Shown here: piece by piece, positions 8,428 through 15,851 of the stretch | Layout: every line of letters begins with the position of its first letter | Numbering within the stretch: position 1 is the first letter of the stretch | Source: Candidatus Methanoperedens sp. | GTDB lineage: Archaea > Halobacteriota > Methanosarcinia > Methanosarcinales > Methanoperedenaceae | DNA length: 37,979 nt | Assembly (NCBI GenBank): GCA_027460465.1 | Contig: JAPZAV010000172.1 | Coordinates: 1 to 37,979 of the forward strand | Direction: 5' to 3' | Notes under the pieces: generated by a model | What the model saw: the letters and a program-made list of their open reading frames with translations, nothing else | Database searches by the model: none | What the model was told of the DNA's origin: nothing | Translations under genes and position numbers: made by a program

Positions 8428-8765
8428 ATTGTTTCACTGAGTTTTTTCCATATGTCTCTCAATTTCTCACTCTCATCCAACATAAAGTGTACTTTGATAT
8501 TTTCTGCGTCTATTGTGAGAATTATCTTATTAAACTTTGCACGATATATTTTTAAATGATGCCCTTCCGAACTGAGTACCATTTTATTTATTTTAATAAG
8601 CCCCTCATTTTCAAGATAACTCAAGATCCTGTATGTGGTAGATAGAGGTATATTCAATGTGCTGCTGAGCTCGTTGGCTGACTTTTCAGATTCGATGAGT
8701 GAAAGGAGAATCTTTTTACTGTTTTCATTAGTCAATATCGAAATAATAGTTTGATCTATGGACAT
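8424..8765 (-). CDS. Winged helix-turn-helix regulator
   Basis: This 113-residue protein has an ArsR/TrmB-like winged helix at about residues 5-75. The recognition region is SANELSSTLNIPLSTTYRI followed by LENEGLI. A short C-terminal part follows with no obvious metal-binding cysteines. It is cotranscribed with the small membrane protein and divergent from the cupredoxin/multiheme operon, with about 190 bp between. The simplest reading is that it controls that operon and itself. The ligand is unknown. Confidence 0.8.
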   Translation of the reverse strand: MSIDQTIISILTNENSKKILLSLIESEKSANELSSTLNIPLSTTYRILSYLENEGLIKINKMVLSSEGHHLKIYRAKFNKIILTIDAENIKVHFMLDESEKLRDIWKKLSETI

Positions 8766-8955
8766 TAGGATAAACTCTTTTTCTTTGCTGGAGTGAACCC
8801 CTTTTTGTAGATAATCAGTTAAGCAACTATATTTAAACTTAACGCCATTTCAAAAATCCTCATTCTCATGGATTGAGAATTATGTATAAACTATATCTAA
8901 AGATACAAACCAAATGATTGATCGTGATCAAAACAATTTGGATAGGATGGAAAGA
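8766..8955. promoter_or_regulatory. Divergent promoter region of regulator and redox operon
   Basis: The region is A/T rich. TATATTTAAA (about 8828-8837) can serve as a TATA element on either strand, and its minus-strand form is TTTAAATATA. A second A/T block (ATGTATAAACTATATC, about 8882-8897) lies nearer the cupredoxin start. The winged-helix protein would be expected to bind here. No strong palindrome was seen. Confidence 0.4.
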
Positions 8956-9402
8956 ATGAAAAACGGTAAACTCATTCTTTTGATTATAATTTTTGTTTTG
9001 CTAACAAGTTTATCCCTCACACTTGCACAACCAGAAGCGCCCAGAGAAAGAGAGATCACGATCGAAGCATATAAGTTCGCCTATAATCCCGAGATCATCG
9101 AGGTTAACCAGGGGGACAAAGTAACGATCAGGTTCATAAGCACAGATGTGCACCACGGCTTATACATCGATGGCTATGAGCTCAAGACAGATGCCATACC
9201 CGGACATGAGGGGGAAATCACATTCGTAGCCAACAAGACTGGAAAATTTACAATGCGCTGCTCTGTAACCTGCGGAGCTTTCCATCCGTACATGATCAGT
9301 TATCTGAAGGTAAAGCCTGATTACAGGCTCTTCGGCTCGATTCTTCTCGCACTTATCTTATTCCTGAGTTCAATCGTACTGATGGTCAGGAAGGAAAGAT
9401 GA
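8956..9402 (+). CDS. Membrane-anchored CuA cupredoxin (cytochrome oxidase subunit II-like)
   Basis: From the preferred ATG the protein has 148 residues. A signal/anchor helix (residues 5-24, ending LTLAQ) is followed by a cupredoxin domain (31-120) and a C-terminal membrane helix (125-143). All CuA ligands are present: His66 or His67 in DVHHG, and Cys102, Cys106, His110 and Met113 in CSVTCGAFHPYM. It should therefore carry a binuclear copper centre and pass single electrons outside the membrane. It lacks the N-terminal two-helix hairpin of true oxidase subunit II, and no subunit I is nearby. The start at 8956 has GGATGG five nt upstream and begins the signal peptide cleanly; an in-frame ATG at 8914 is an alternative. 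It overlaps the next gene by 4 bp. Confidence 0.88.
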   Translation: MKNGKLILLIIIFVLLTSLSLTLAQPEAPREREITIEAYKFAYNPEIIEVNQGDKVTIRFISTDVHHGLYIDGYELKTDAIPGHEGEITFVANKTGKFTMRCSVTCGAFHPYMISYLKVKPDYRLFGSILLALILFLSSIVLMVRKER

Positions 9403-10397
9403 TCACAATAGAAGATCTGCACTGGAATGAAATTAAGGAAAATATCTGTGGTCACTGCGGGGCATGCGTGCCCTTTTGCGACTGGGAAAAATGCAAAGGT
9501 AATATCGAGGAGGAGAAGTTCGGCACGTGCAATATATGCTACCTCTTCTGTCCCAGAACCTCTTCAAGTGCTATAAATTATAAAACAGGTGCTGACGCGA
9601 GTTTTTCTATAAAAGCGTATAACAGCGTGAAATCTATTGAAGCTTCAGGGAGCGCACAGGACGGAGCATTTATCACGACGCTGCTGAAATTTCTGCTGAG
9701 AGAGAAAATAATAGATTCGGCAATTCTAACAAAAAAGAATGAAGAATGGAAACCGGTTCCATTCATAGCGACCACAGAAAAAGATATTGAAGATGCGTCC
9801 GGTTCAAAATATGGTATATCTCCTTCTCTTTCACTTTTAAAAGAAGCTGTTGATAAATACGAAAAAATAGCATTTGTTGGGCTTCCATGCCAGATCAGGG
9901 CTTTGCGAAACGTGCAGTTACAGAAAAAGCATAAGCTCAATGCTGAAAAGATCATTCTTGCCATAGGACTGTTTTGCAGGGAGAATTTTTTATTTGAAGG
10001 TCTGAAAGGTTTTGTCGAAAGGGAAGGGGTTCAGATGACAGGAGTGAAAAAATTCGACATAAGTGCAGGAAAATTTAGAATATACTCAGATTCCGAAATC
10101 ATAGAAAAACCTGTGCGTAATCTGGATGAACATGTCTGGCCAGTATGCCATGCCTGTGTGGATTTCACATCAGATTTTTCGGATATATCGGCTGGCTCAG
10201 TAGGGTCGAAAAAAGGGAATACTACTGTGCTCATCAGATCAGAGCTTGGAAACAAATTGTTTGGAAAAATGATGGAGAAGAATCTCATTATCGTTGAAAA
10301 TGAAGTGGACATATCTCAAATAGAGAAACTTGCAAATGATAAAATGAAGAACATTGAAAATCTCTCAGATGATGTCAAAAAAATATTATTATGCTGA
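9399..10397 (+). CDS. FrhB/FdhB-family iron-sulfur flavoprotein
   Basis: This 332-residue protein belongs to the coenzyme F420 hydrogenase/dehydrogenase beta-subunit family. N-terminal clusters are formed by Cys17, Cys20, Cys23 and Cys27 (CGHCGACVPFC) and Cys44, Cys47 and Cys51 (CNICYLFC). The FrhB_C-type region follows with GLPCQIRALR and GLFCREN. Known members pass electrons between F420H2 (or ferredoxin) and Fe-S partners through FAD. No signal peptide is present, so it acts in the cytoplasm. Its place between a CuA protein and a membrane Fe-S protein suggests it feeds or accepts electrons on the inner face. The ATG overlaps the cupredoxin stop by 4 bp. The redox partner is not shown by the sequence. 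Confidence 0.83.
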   Translation: MITIEDLHWNEIKENICGHCGACVPFCDWEKCKGNIEEEKFGTCNICYLFCPRTSSSAINYKTGADASFSIKAYNSVKSIEASGSAQDGAFITTLLKFLLREKIIDSAILTKKNEEWKPVPFIATTEKDIEDASGSKYGISPSLSLLKEAVDKYEKIAFVGLPCQIRALRNVQLQKKHKLNAEKIILAIGLFCRENFLFEGLKGFVEREGVQMTGVKKFDISAGKFRIYSDSEIIEKPVRNLDEHVWPVCHACVDFTSDFSDISAGSVGSKKGNTTVLIRSELGNKLFGKMMEKNLIIVENEVDISQIEKLANDKMKNIENLSDDVKKILLC

Positions 10398-10412
10398 CAG
10401 GAAGGTCAAACC

Positions 10413-11858
10413 ATGAAAGACAAGATACTTGGAATATTTCCTCTGGACTGGAGATATGATATCACCTCATTACCTTATGTTCGCAGTGTACTCAAGAGCA
10501 GATGGGTTCCCTTCCTTATCATAGTATTCAACCTTTTCTTTTTCACAATTATACTGATGGCAGGAGTTGTGGGAGGAGTCTCGGCCGGCAATTATAACTT
10601 CGCAATAATGTTCGTCTGGATACTTTGGTGGGTAATGCTGATGCTCGTATTTGTGCCCTTCTTCTCAAGAATCTGGTGCAGCACATGCCCGCTTCCAGCC
10701 TTTGGAGAATGGATACAGAGGCTGGGTTTCTTAAAAGTAAGAAATAAGCTATTTGGACTCAACAGGAAATGGCCGAAACAATTAAAGAACATGTGGCTTA
10801 TGAATTTCTTATTCCTGGGGACAACATACACAACTGGTTTCCTGACCACCCGTCCAATAGCAACGTTCATTCTTTTGATGGCAATAATCCTGGGCAGCGT
10901 GGTATTGAGTACGGTGTTTGAGAGAAGGAGTTTCTGCTTATATTGCTGTCCGGTGAGCGGTTTCCAGGGTCTGTACTCAAACATTGCCATGACAGAGATA
11001 CGGTGCAAGGATCCCGAGGTATGCAGAAATCACAATGTCTCTACCAGAGCTAAAGCGTTAGGGTGCGACTATCAGCAAAGAGATTGTGTGCGTGGAAATG
11101 AAAATGGCTATGCCTGTCCATGGCTGGAGGTTCCTTTTAATCAAAACAGAAGGAATACCTACTGCGGGATGTGCTTTGAATGCTTCAAGACATGTCCATA
11201 TGATAACATGGCCTTCAACTTAAGGCCGCCAGCTACTGATCTGGTTTTAGATAAAAAGCGCGGTCTTGACGAAGCCTGGAAGGCCTTTATGATGCTTGGA
11301 ATAGCTATATTCTTCTTCCTGATAATGCAGGGTCCTTTTGGCTTCTTAAAGGATTGGGCAAATGCAAAAACCCTTGCAGGCTATCTATCATACATAAGCG
11401 TGCATTCTACCTTCAATCTCCTGATATTTCCCGGCATATTCTTTGTTTTTTCCTATGCTTCCCATGCCCTTGGAAGAACGGAATTGCCTCTCAAGAGGGT
11501 ATTTATCAATTTCTCCTACACGCTCGTGCCTTTAGGGTTAATGGCATGGATAGCTTTTAGCGTGGGCATAATTTTCGCCAACGGTAGCTATCTGATACAT
11601 GTGATCTCTGACCCCTTTGGCTGGGGCTGGAATTTATTAGGAACCGCGAACTTCCCCTGGACGCCCTTTATGACCGGGATGGTACCTTACATGCAGATAG
11701 GCGGGCTGCTGCTTGGTCTTGCACTATCGCTTGACATAGGTTTCAAAATAGCCAGGCAGACCTTCAAGAACAGAGATGAAGCAGTCATGGGATTTTATCC
11801 CATAGCTGCCTTCCTGACCGTTACTACCATGTTTTTGATGTGGCTCTTTACAGGATAG
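10413..11858 (+). CDS. NapH/NosR-like membrane Fe-S protein
   Basis: This 481-residue integral membrane protein has about nine predicted helices. Its cysteine motifs are typical of NapH/NosR/CcoG-type quinol or electron-transfer proteins: WCSTCPLPAFGEW (Cys89, Cys92), FCLYCCP (Cys175, 178, 179) and a ferredoxin motif CGMCFECFKTCP (Cys251, 254, 257, 261). Additional cysteines at 198, 204, 218, 225 and 235 lie between them. The second half has five further helices with a conserved-looking His (VHSTFN) after residue 320. It would carry electrons across or along the membrane between the FrhB-like protein and the external CuA proteins. There is no FMN-binding domain of NosR in front. It sits 15 bp after the previous gene and 15 bp before the next. 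Confidence 0.83.
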   Translation: MKDKILGIFPLDWRYDITSLPYVRSVLKSRWVPFLIIVFNLFFFTIILMAGVVGGVSAGNYNFAIMFVWILWWVMLMLVFVPFFSRIWCSTCPLPAFGEWIQRLGFLKVRNKLFGLNRKWPKQLKNMWLMNFLFLGTTYTTGFLTTRPIATFILLMAIILGSVVLSTVFERRSFCLYCCPVSGFQGLYSNIAMTEIRCKDPEVCRNHNVSTRAKALGCDYQQRDCVRGNENGYACPWLEVPFNQNRRNTYCGMCFECFKTCPYDNMAFNLRPPATDLVLDKKRGLDEAWKAFMMLGIAIFFFLIMQGPFGFLKDWANAKTLAGYLSYISVHSTFNLLIFPGIFFVFSYASHALGRTELPLKRVFINFSYTLVPLGLMAWIAFSVGIIFANGSYLIHVISDPFGWGWNLLGTANFPWTPFMTGMVPYMQIGGLLLGLALSLDIGFKIARQTFKNRDEAVMGFYPIAAFLTVTTMFLMWLFTG

Positions 11859-11873
11859 GGAAGAGGTGAAACA

Positions 11874-12284
11874 ATGCAAAAGAAACAGATCGTGGAAATC
11901 ATTGCAGGGCTAATGATAATCACAGCCACAGCTGGCGCAATTGCAGGAACGTTTCTGTATGAGGACATGTTGAACAATGAACGCAAGACCATTGTGATCC
12001 TGGCTCTGGCTCTGGAGTTTGGCAACTGGAGTCCACCTGAAATAAAGCTGGTGGAGGGAGAACCGGTTCGGTTAAAGATCAGAAATACCGATACAGTGAC
12101 CCATGGCTTTGCCGTCCCGGAGCTTGGAATAGGCATAGATGAACCTGTGGAGATAAAAGCAGGTCATGTAGCCAAAATAGATATCACCCCGACCAAGAAA
12201 GGTACATTCCTTTATGTTTGCACTGTATGGTGCAGCAAGCAGCACCCGAAAATGGTTGGAAGAATAATAATCTCGGAGAAGTGA
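11874..12284 (+). CDS. Second CuA cupredoxin, N-terminally anchored
   Basis: This 136-residue protein has an N-terminal membrane anchor (residues 7-28) and a cupredoxin domain at about 45-134. CuA ligands are all present: His77 in VTHGF, and Cys116, Cys120, His124 and Met127 in CTVWCSKQHPKM. Its CuA loop resembles that of the first cupredoxin of the operon, but overall sequence and membrane topology differ (no C-terminal helix here). It should be an external one-electron carrier, probably placed between the membrane Fe-S protein and the cytochromes encoded directly downstream. A GAGGTG ribosome binding site lies about 6 nt before the ATG. It could also be called a NosZ/CoxB C-terminal-like domain, but no catalytic copper domain is attached. 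Confidence 0.87.
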   Translation: MQKKQIVEIIAGLMIITATAGAIAGTFLYEDMLNNERKTIVILALALEFGNWSPPEIKLVEGEPVRLKIRNTDTVTHGFAVPELGIGIDEPVEIKAGHVAKIDITPTKKGTFLYVCTVWCSKQHPKMVGRIIISEK

Positions 12285-12295
12285 GGATTGATAGT

Positions 12296-13540
12296 ATGAG
12301 TTCAAAAGGAATATTCATATTCAAAGCAATGTTAGGCATATTGGTTTTCTGGGCCACCCTGTCAGCGCAGGCTGCTGCAGAGGAACTTCAGATCAGCTAT
12401 TCCTGTGCCAGCTGTCATGAGGACAGGTATAATGAATGGACGCGCTCAATGCACGCACTGGCAGTCAGCGATCCTATTTTCAGGGCAGCTTATACGAGAG
12501 CGATCATATCCAACCCTGAATACAGGGATTATTGCCTTACCTGCCACTCCCCTACCACAATGAGAACAAAAGACTACAACTTTTCAAAATCCATATCACT
12601 TGAAGGCGTTACATGCATCTTCTGCCATACCGTAGACGGAGTTAATAAAAACAGTTATGTTTTTGGTAAGGTCGACCTGATCAGAGGTCCATACGGCGAC
12701 TCGAAGACTGATGCGCATGCATCAGAATATTCTGATCTGCTCACAAAATCAGAGTTCTGTGCGGGATGCCACGAATTCTCAATGAACGGCGTGCCTATCT
12801 CTGAGACTTACTCAGAATGGAAGGAAGGTCCCTACGCAGCTGAAGGTATACAATGTCAGGACTGTCACATGGAGGCAATACGCGGATTTGCAGCAAAGGA
12901 CGGAGTTGAGCGGGAGAAGGTCTACAGGCATTTCTGGTACGGAGGACATTCAGGGCAATTCCTGGAAAAAGCTTTCAAGATGGAATCTCAGATTCAGCGC
13001 AAAGGAAACAATGCTAAAGTTACGCTCAGCATTACCAATAGCAATGTAGGCCACAAAATCCCAAGCGGTTTCCCATACCGAAAGGTGATCCTGAATTTCA
13101 TGGCAACGAACGGGGAAGGAAAAGAGATATTCGCTGATGAGAGGGTGTATACAAAGACTCTTCATGACCAGTATGGCAATGAGGTGTACGACTTCTGGAA
13201 AGCATCCTCCATAGCTATGGATAATAGAATCAAGCCAAAAGAGACCAGAACAGAGGTGTTCGAGTTCGAGCTGCAGGATGGCACGGATAAACTGGAAATC
13301 CAGGCAACTCTGAACTACCAGCTTGAAGCTGAGGTTGTCTCAATATCAAAGGAAATCATGAACGTTGAAATAGCAAAGATAAAAGAGGCAAAATGGTTGA
13401 ATGAGGCACCGGTCTCAAGTCCAGCCACAAAAGAGATGCCAGCTCCTGGATGGATCGGATTCGTTGTTGCATTGATAGCAGCCGTATTGTTCATCAGAAG
13501 AAAGAAGCCAGAAAAGGGAGAAAGGTCTGATGATATCTAG
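12296..13540 (+). CDS. Pentaheme cytochrome c, membrane-anchored
   Basis: From ATG 12296 the protein has 414 residues. A signal peptide (ending AQAAAEE) precedes five CxxCH heme sites at residues 37-41, 80-84, 107-111, 155-159 and 187-191. The remaining part has the NxGHxxPSGFP-type motif (NVGHKIPSGFPYRKV) found in many multiheme cytochromes, then a beta-rich domain. A C-terminal helix follows (PGWIGFVVALIAAVLF then RRKK). That tail resembles archaeal PGF-CTERM sorting signals or is simply a membrane anchor. The start has GAGGA 9 nt upstream; the frame is open further upstream inside the cupredoxin gene, but that lacks a signal peptide at its start. It overlaps the next cytochrome gene by 11 bp. 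Function: electron transfer on the outer face. Confidence 0.88.
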   Translation: MSSKGIFIFKAMLGILVFWATLSAQAAAEELQISYSCASCHEDRYNEWTRSMHALAVSDPIFRAAYTRAIISNPEYRDYCLTCHSPTTMRTKDYNFSKSISLEGVTCIFCHTVDGVNKNSYVFGKVDLIRGPYGDSKTDAHASEYSDLLTKSEFCAGCHEFSMNGVPISETYSEWKEGPYAAEGIQCQDCHMEAIRGFAAKDGVEREKVYRHFWYGGHSGQFLEKAFKMESQIQRKGNNAKVTLSITNSNVGHKIPSGFPYRKVILNFMATNGEGKEIFADERVYTKTLHDQYGNEVYDFWKASSIAMDNRIKPKETRTEVFEFELQDGTDKLEIQATLNYQLEAEVVSISKEIMNVEIAKIKEAKWLNEAPVSSPATKEMPAPGWIGFVVALIAAVLFIRRKKPEKGERSDDI

Positions 13541-15602
13541 AAGGACATTTTGGGCAATGTTTTTCGTGATAGGAGTAGCGGTTGCTGGCTCGGCGCTGAG
13601 CGGGATGCCGACTTCCACGTTAGGTGAGATCTTTTTCCTGGGTAAGGATTTCTCAGGTGAGGTTGTGAACTCTGTAGGCATTCCTGTGGTTGGAGCAAAG
13701 GTACATCTTGTTCCTGCATCAGCTATCAACATGGCGCCGATCACGGCGAGCGAGATTTATTATCCTCCATACCGTGCGGAATCCTATGATGAACCTCTTG
13801 AAGATGCCATCCGGGTAAAGGGGACGGAATTTCCAAATGCAATTACAGATACTGAGGGCAAGTTCATCATCCCTGAAGTGCCTGATGGGAAGTTCTTTGT
13901 TCATGTGACCCCGGCCGAGAGGGATGCTGAGCACTTGCCCGGAGGAGACAGGAGCAGGATTGCCTATGAGGCCGAATCTCTTCGAGGAACCTCTGTAACC
14001 ATAAAGGTCTCAAGCCGTCCTCCTATTGATGCAATCTATGTGGGCAGCTCAACCTGTCTCAGCTGCCATCCGAAGCTTGAAACCCTGAAGCAAACCGGTC
14101 ACAAGCTATCGTTGACCGTACCCGGAGCTCCAGGGCGGCTGCAGGACCACTCGAAGTACCCGGATTACTTCAAATCGCTTCCGAAGTTCAAGGAAACTGA
14201 CCGTTACACTGACGGTACACGCCTTGAACTGGGAGACTACGATCCTGCGAGGGGGTCAGATAAATTCAAGATAAGGGAATTCAGCGATACCAGGCTGCCA
14301 ATAGATACAGTATATTTCGATGTGTATCTGTGGAAGAGCAGGGGAGACGGGAAATATTATATCACTATTGCAAACAGGCTCAACCCCGGGGATCCAGATA
14401 GCCCTGCGCACATGGAAGTTAAACTGCTGTATGGCGGTGCGGTTCACAGGCAGAGGTTCATCGTCTCTGTTCCGCCCAATCTGGGGGAGCGAAAAGGCTG
14501 GTATGTAGTGCTTCATTTCAACCCGGATGGGAGCGACGAAAGATTGAACAGAGAAAGACGTGTCTGGGAGGATTTCTATTTAAGCCAGTTCTGGGATCCG
14601 GGCAGGGATGGCATATACGGCACTGCAGATGATGTGATCAAAGCGCCGCCGGTGAACAGCCAGACCTTCCAGACCATGTGTGCTGCCTGTCACGTGACCG
14701 GCTGGGAGAGATATATGGATCCTGCCACAGGACAGTACCTGGTGCGAGGCGTAAATGACCCGGGCGGAGAGTTGAATATAGATGACGACCCGGAGATGGA
14801 CGAGATCAATATCGGCTGTGAGAAGTGCCATGGTCCGGGTTCAAAGCATACTGGATCGCCAGGACGCTATATTGTGAATCCCAAGCTTCTTTCATCAGAG
14901 CGGAGCAGTGTAATCTGCGGAAGGTGCCATGATAGGCGGCAGGGACACGGGGGTGAAATTGACGGCATCCAGCCGATCAATGAAAAAGGTGAGTTCATAA
15001 GACCAGGAGAGAGCCGCAACACAATGCTTACAGATTACAGCGATCCAGAAAAAAAGGGACCGCAGCCGAATGTAGATATGTGGCCTGATGATATCAACTC
15101 AAAAAAACCCAACCAGCAGTATTCAGATTTCATAAAGTCGAAGCTCTATAGAAATGACAGACTGCTGGTTGCCTGCACAGACTGCCATAACACTCACGGC
15201 GGAACACCTTACCGCCGCTTGCTCAATAACGACCCGGATGACTCCTCCTCTCCTCTGTGCCAGAAGTGTCATGCTATAGACATCATACCCCACATGGAAA
15301 ACAGGTTCGGTGCCAAAATGAAAGGTCAGCTAACTCGCTGTATAGATTGTCATATGCCAGGAACTGCGATTGACATGCAGGGAGGTAGTTACGGAGGCTT
15401 CATCAAGATCCCTCCATATAACAGCTCGGCAGAAGAGGACAGGAATGTCTACTGGGAAGGCCACATCAACTCGCATACGTTCAAAGTACCTTTCAAGAAT
15501 AATGTAGGTGTCGTGGGGATAGAGCCGGGCAAGGCGATGTTTATTCCCTATGTGAACAAATGCGGAGGCTGTCACTTTGTGTATAAGTTGCCGTATAAAT
15601 GA
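13530..15602 (+). CDS. Octaheme cytochrome c with N-terminal carboxypeptidase-regulatory-like domain
   Basis: This 690-residue exported protein has a signal peptide (about 1-25). A beta-sandwich resembling the carboxypeptidase regulatory domain follows (about 38-165, DFSGEVVNSVGIPVVGAKV and ITDTEGKFIIPEVPDGKF). Eight CxxCH heme sites come next: CLSCH at 176-180, then CAACH, CEKCH, CGRCH, CTDCH, CQKCH, CIDCH and CGGCH near the C-terminus. There is no C-terminal membrane helix, so it is probably periplasmic or at the S-layer. The long heme-free stretch between hemes 1 and 2 (about 200 residues) could form a separate binding domain. It shares the transcript and 11 bp with the pentaheme gene. Reductase activity is possible, but no active-site motif is recognised; electron transfer is the safer call. 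Confidence 0.87.
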   Translation: MISRRTFWAMFFVIGVAVAGSALSGMPTSTLGEIFFLGKDFSGEVVNSVGIPVVGAKVHLVPASAINMAPITASEIYYPPYRAESYDEPLEDAIRVKGTEFPNAITDTEGKFIIPEVPDGKFFVHVTPAERDAEHLPGGDRSRIAYEAESLRGTSVTIKVSSRPPIDAIYVGSSTCLSCHPKLETLKQTGHKLSLTVPGAPGRLQDHSKYPDYFKSLPKFKETDRYTDGTRLELGDYDPARGSDKFKIREFSDTRLPIDTVYFDVYLWKSRGDGKYYITIANRLNPGDPDSPAHMEVKLLYGGAVHRQRFIVSVPPNLGERKGWYVVLHFNPDGSDERLNRERRVWEDFYLSQFWDPGRDGIYGTADDVIKAPPVNSQTFQTMCAACHVTGWERYMDPATGQYLVRGVNDPGGELNIDDDPEMDEINIGCEKCHGPGSKHTGSPGRYIVNPKLLSSERSSVICGRCHDRRQGHGGEIDGIQPINEKGEFIRPGESRNTMLTDYSDPEKKGPQPNVDMWPDDINSKKPNQQYSDFIKSKLYRNDRLLVACTDCHNTHGGTPYRRLLNNDPDDSSSPLCQKCHAIDIIPHMENRFGAKMKGQLTRCIDCHMPGTAIDMQGGSYGGFIKIPPYNSSAEEDRNVYWEGHINSHTFKVPFKNNVGVVGIEPGKAMFIPYVNKCGGCHFVYKLPYK

Positions 15603-15648
15603 AATTTCTTAACAATCAGGGTATTATTAGTATTTATTTCTGGTTTTA

Positions 15649-15667
15649 AAACCTTATCATAAGGTTT
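15649..15667. terminator. Hairpin after the cytochrome operon
   Basis: AAACCTTA-TCA-TAAGGTTT is a perfect 8-bp inverted repeat with a 3-nt loop, 47 nt after the octaheme stop. It may be the 3' end signal of the redox operon. Because it also precedes the PHA promoter, an operator role is possible. Confidence 0.4.
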
Positions 15668-15686
15668 GCTTGAGGCCTGGTTCGTT

Positions 15687-15744
15687 GTATATTTAATGAA
15701 TAATCATAAATGTAATAATTAATATACAAAGAAAATCTTATATA
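15687..15744 (+). promoter_or_regulatory. Promoter region of the PHA operon
   Basis: TTATATA (15738-15744) is the best TATA element and would give a leader of about 80 nt before the first PHA gene. Upstream, GTATATTTAAT (15687-15697) and ATTAATATAC (15718-15727) form an imperfect inverted repeat around a very A/T-rich centre, a plausible operator. No binding protein is identified. Confidence 0.45.
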
Positions 15745-15851
15745 CAGGAAAAAACATTAAGGCATTACCCGAGGGGTTACAGAAGTGCGATTATTCGAAC
15801 TCAACTGCATAACTGAAGGTACAAATAAAAAGATTAAAAAGGGTGAATATT

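Noticed and set aside
8956-12284. Nitrous oxide reductase or cytochrome oxidase locus
   Set aside because: The CuA proteins stand alone; no CuZ-binding NosZ domain, NosD/NosF/NosY or heme-copper subunit I is encoded in the window.
12218-12295. Upstream extension of the pentaheme cytochrome frame
   Set aside because: The extra residues overlap the cupredoxin gene in another frame; the ATG at 12296 has a ribosome binding site and begins the signal peptide.
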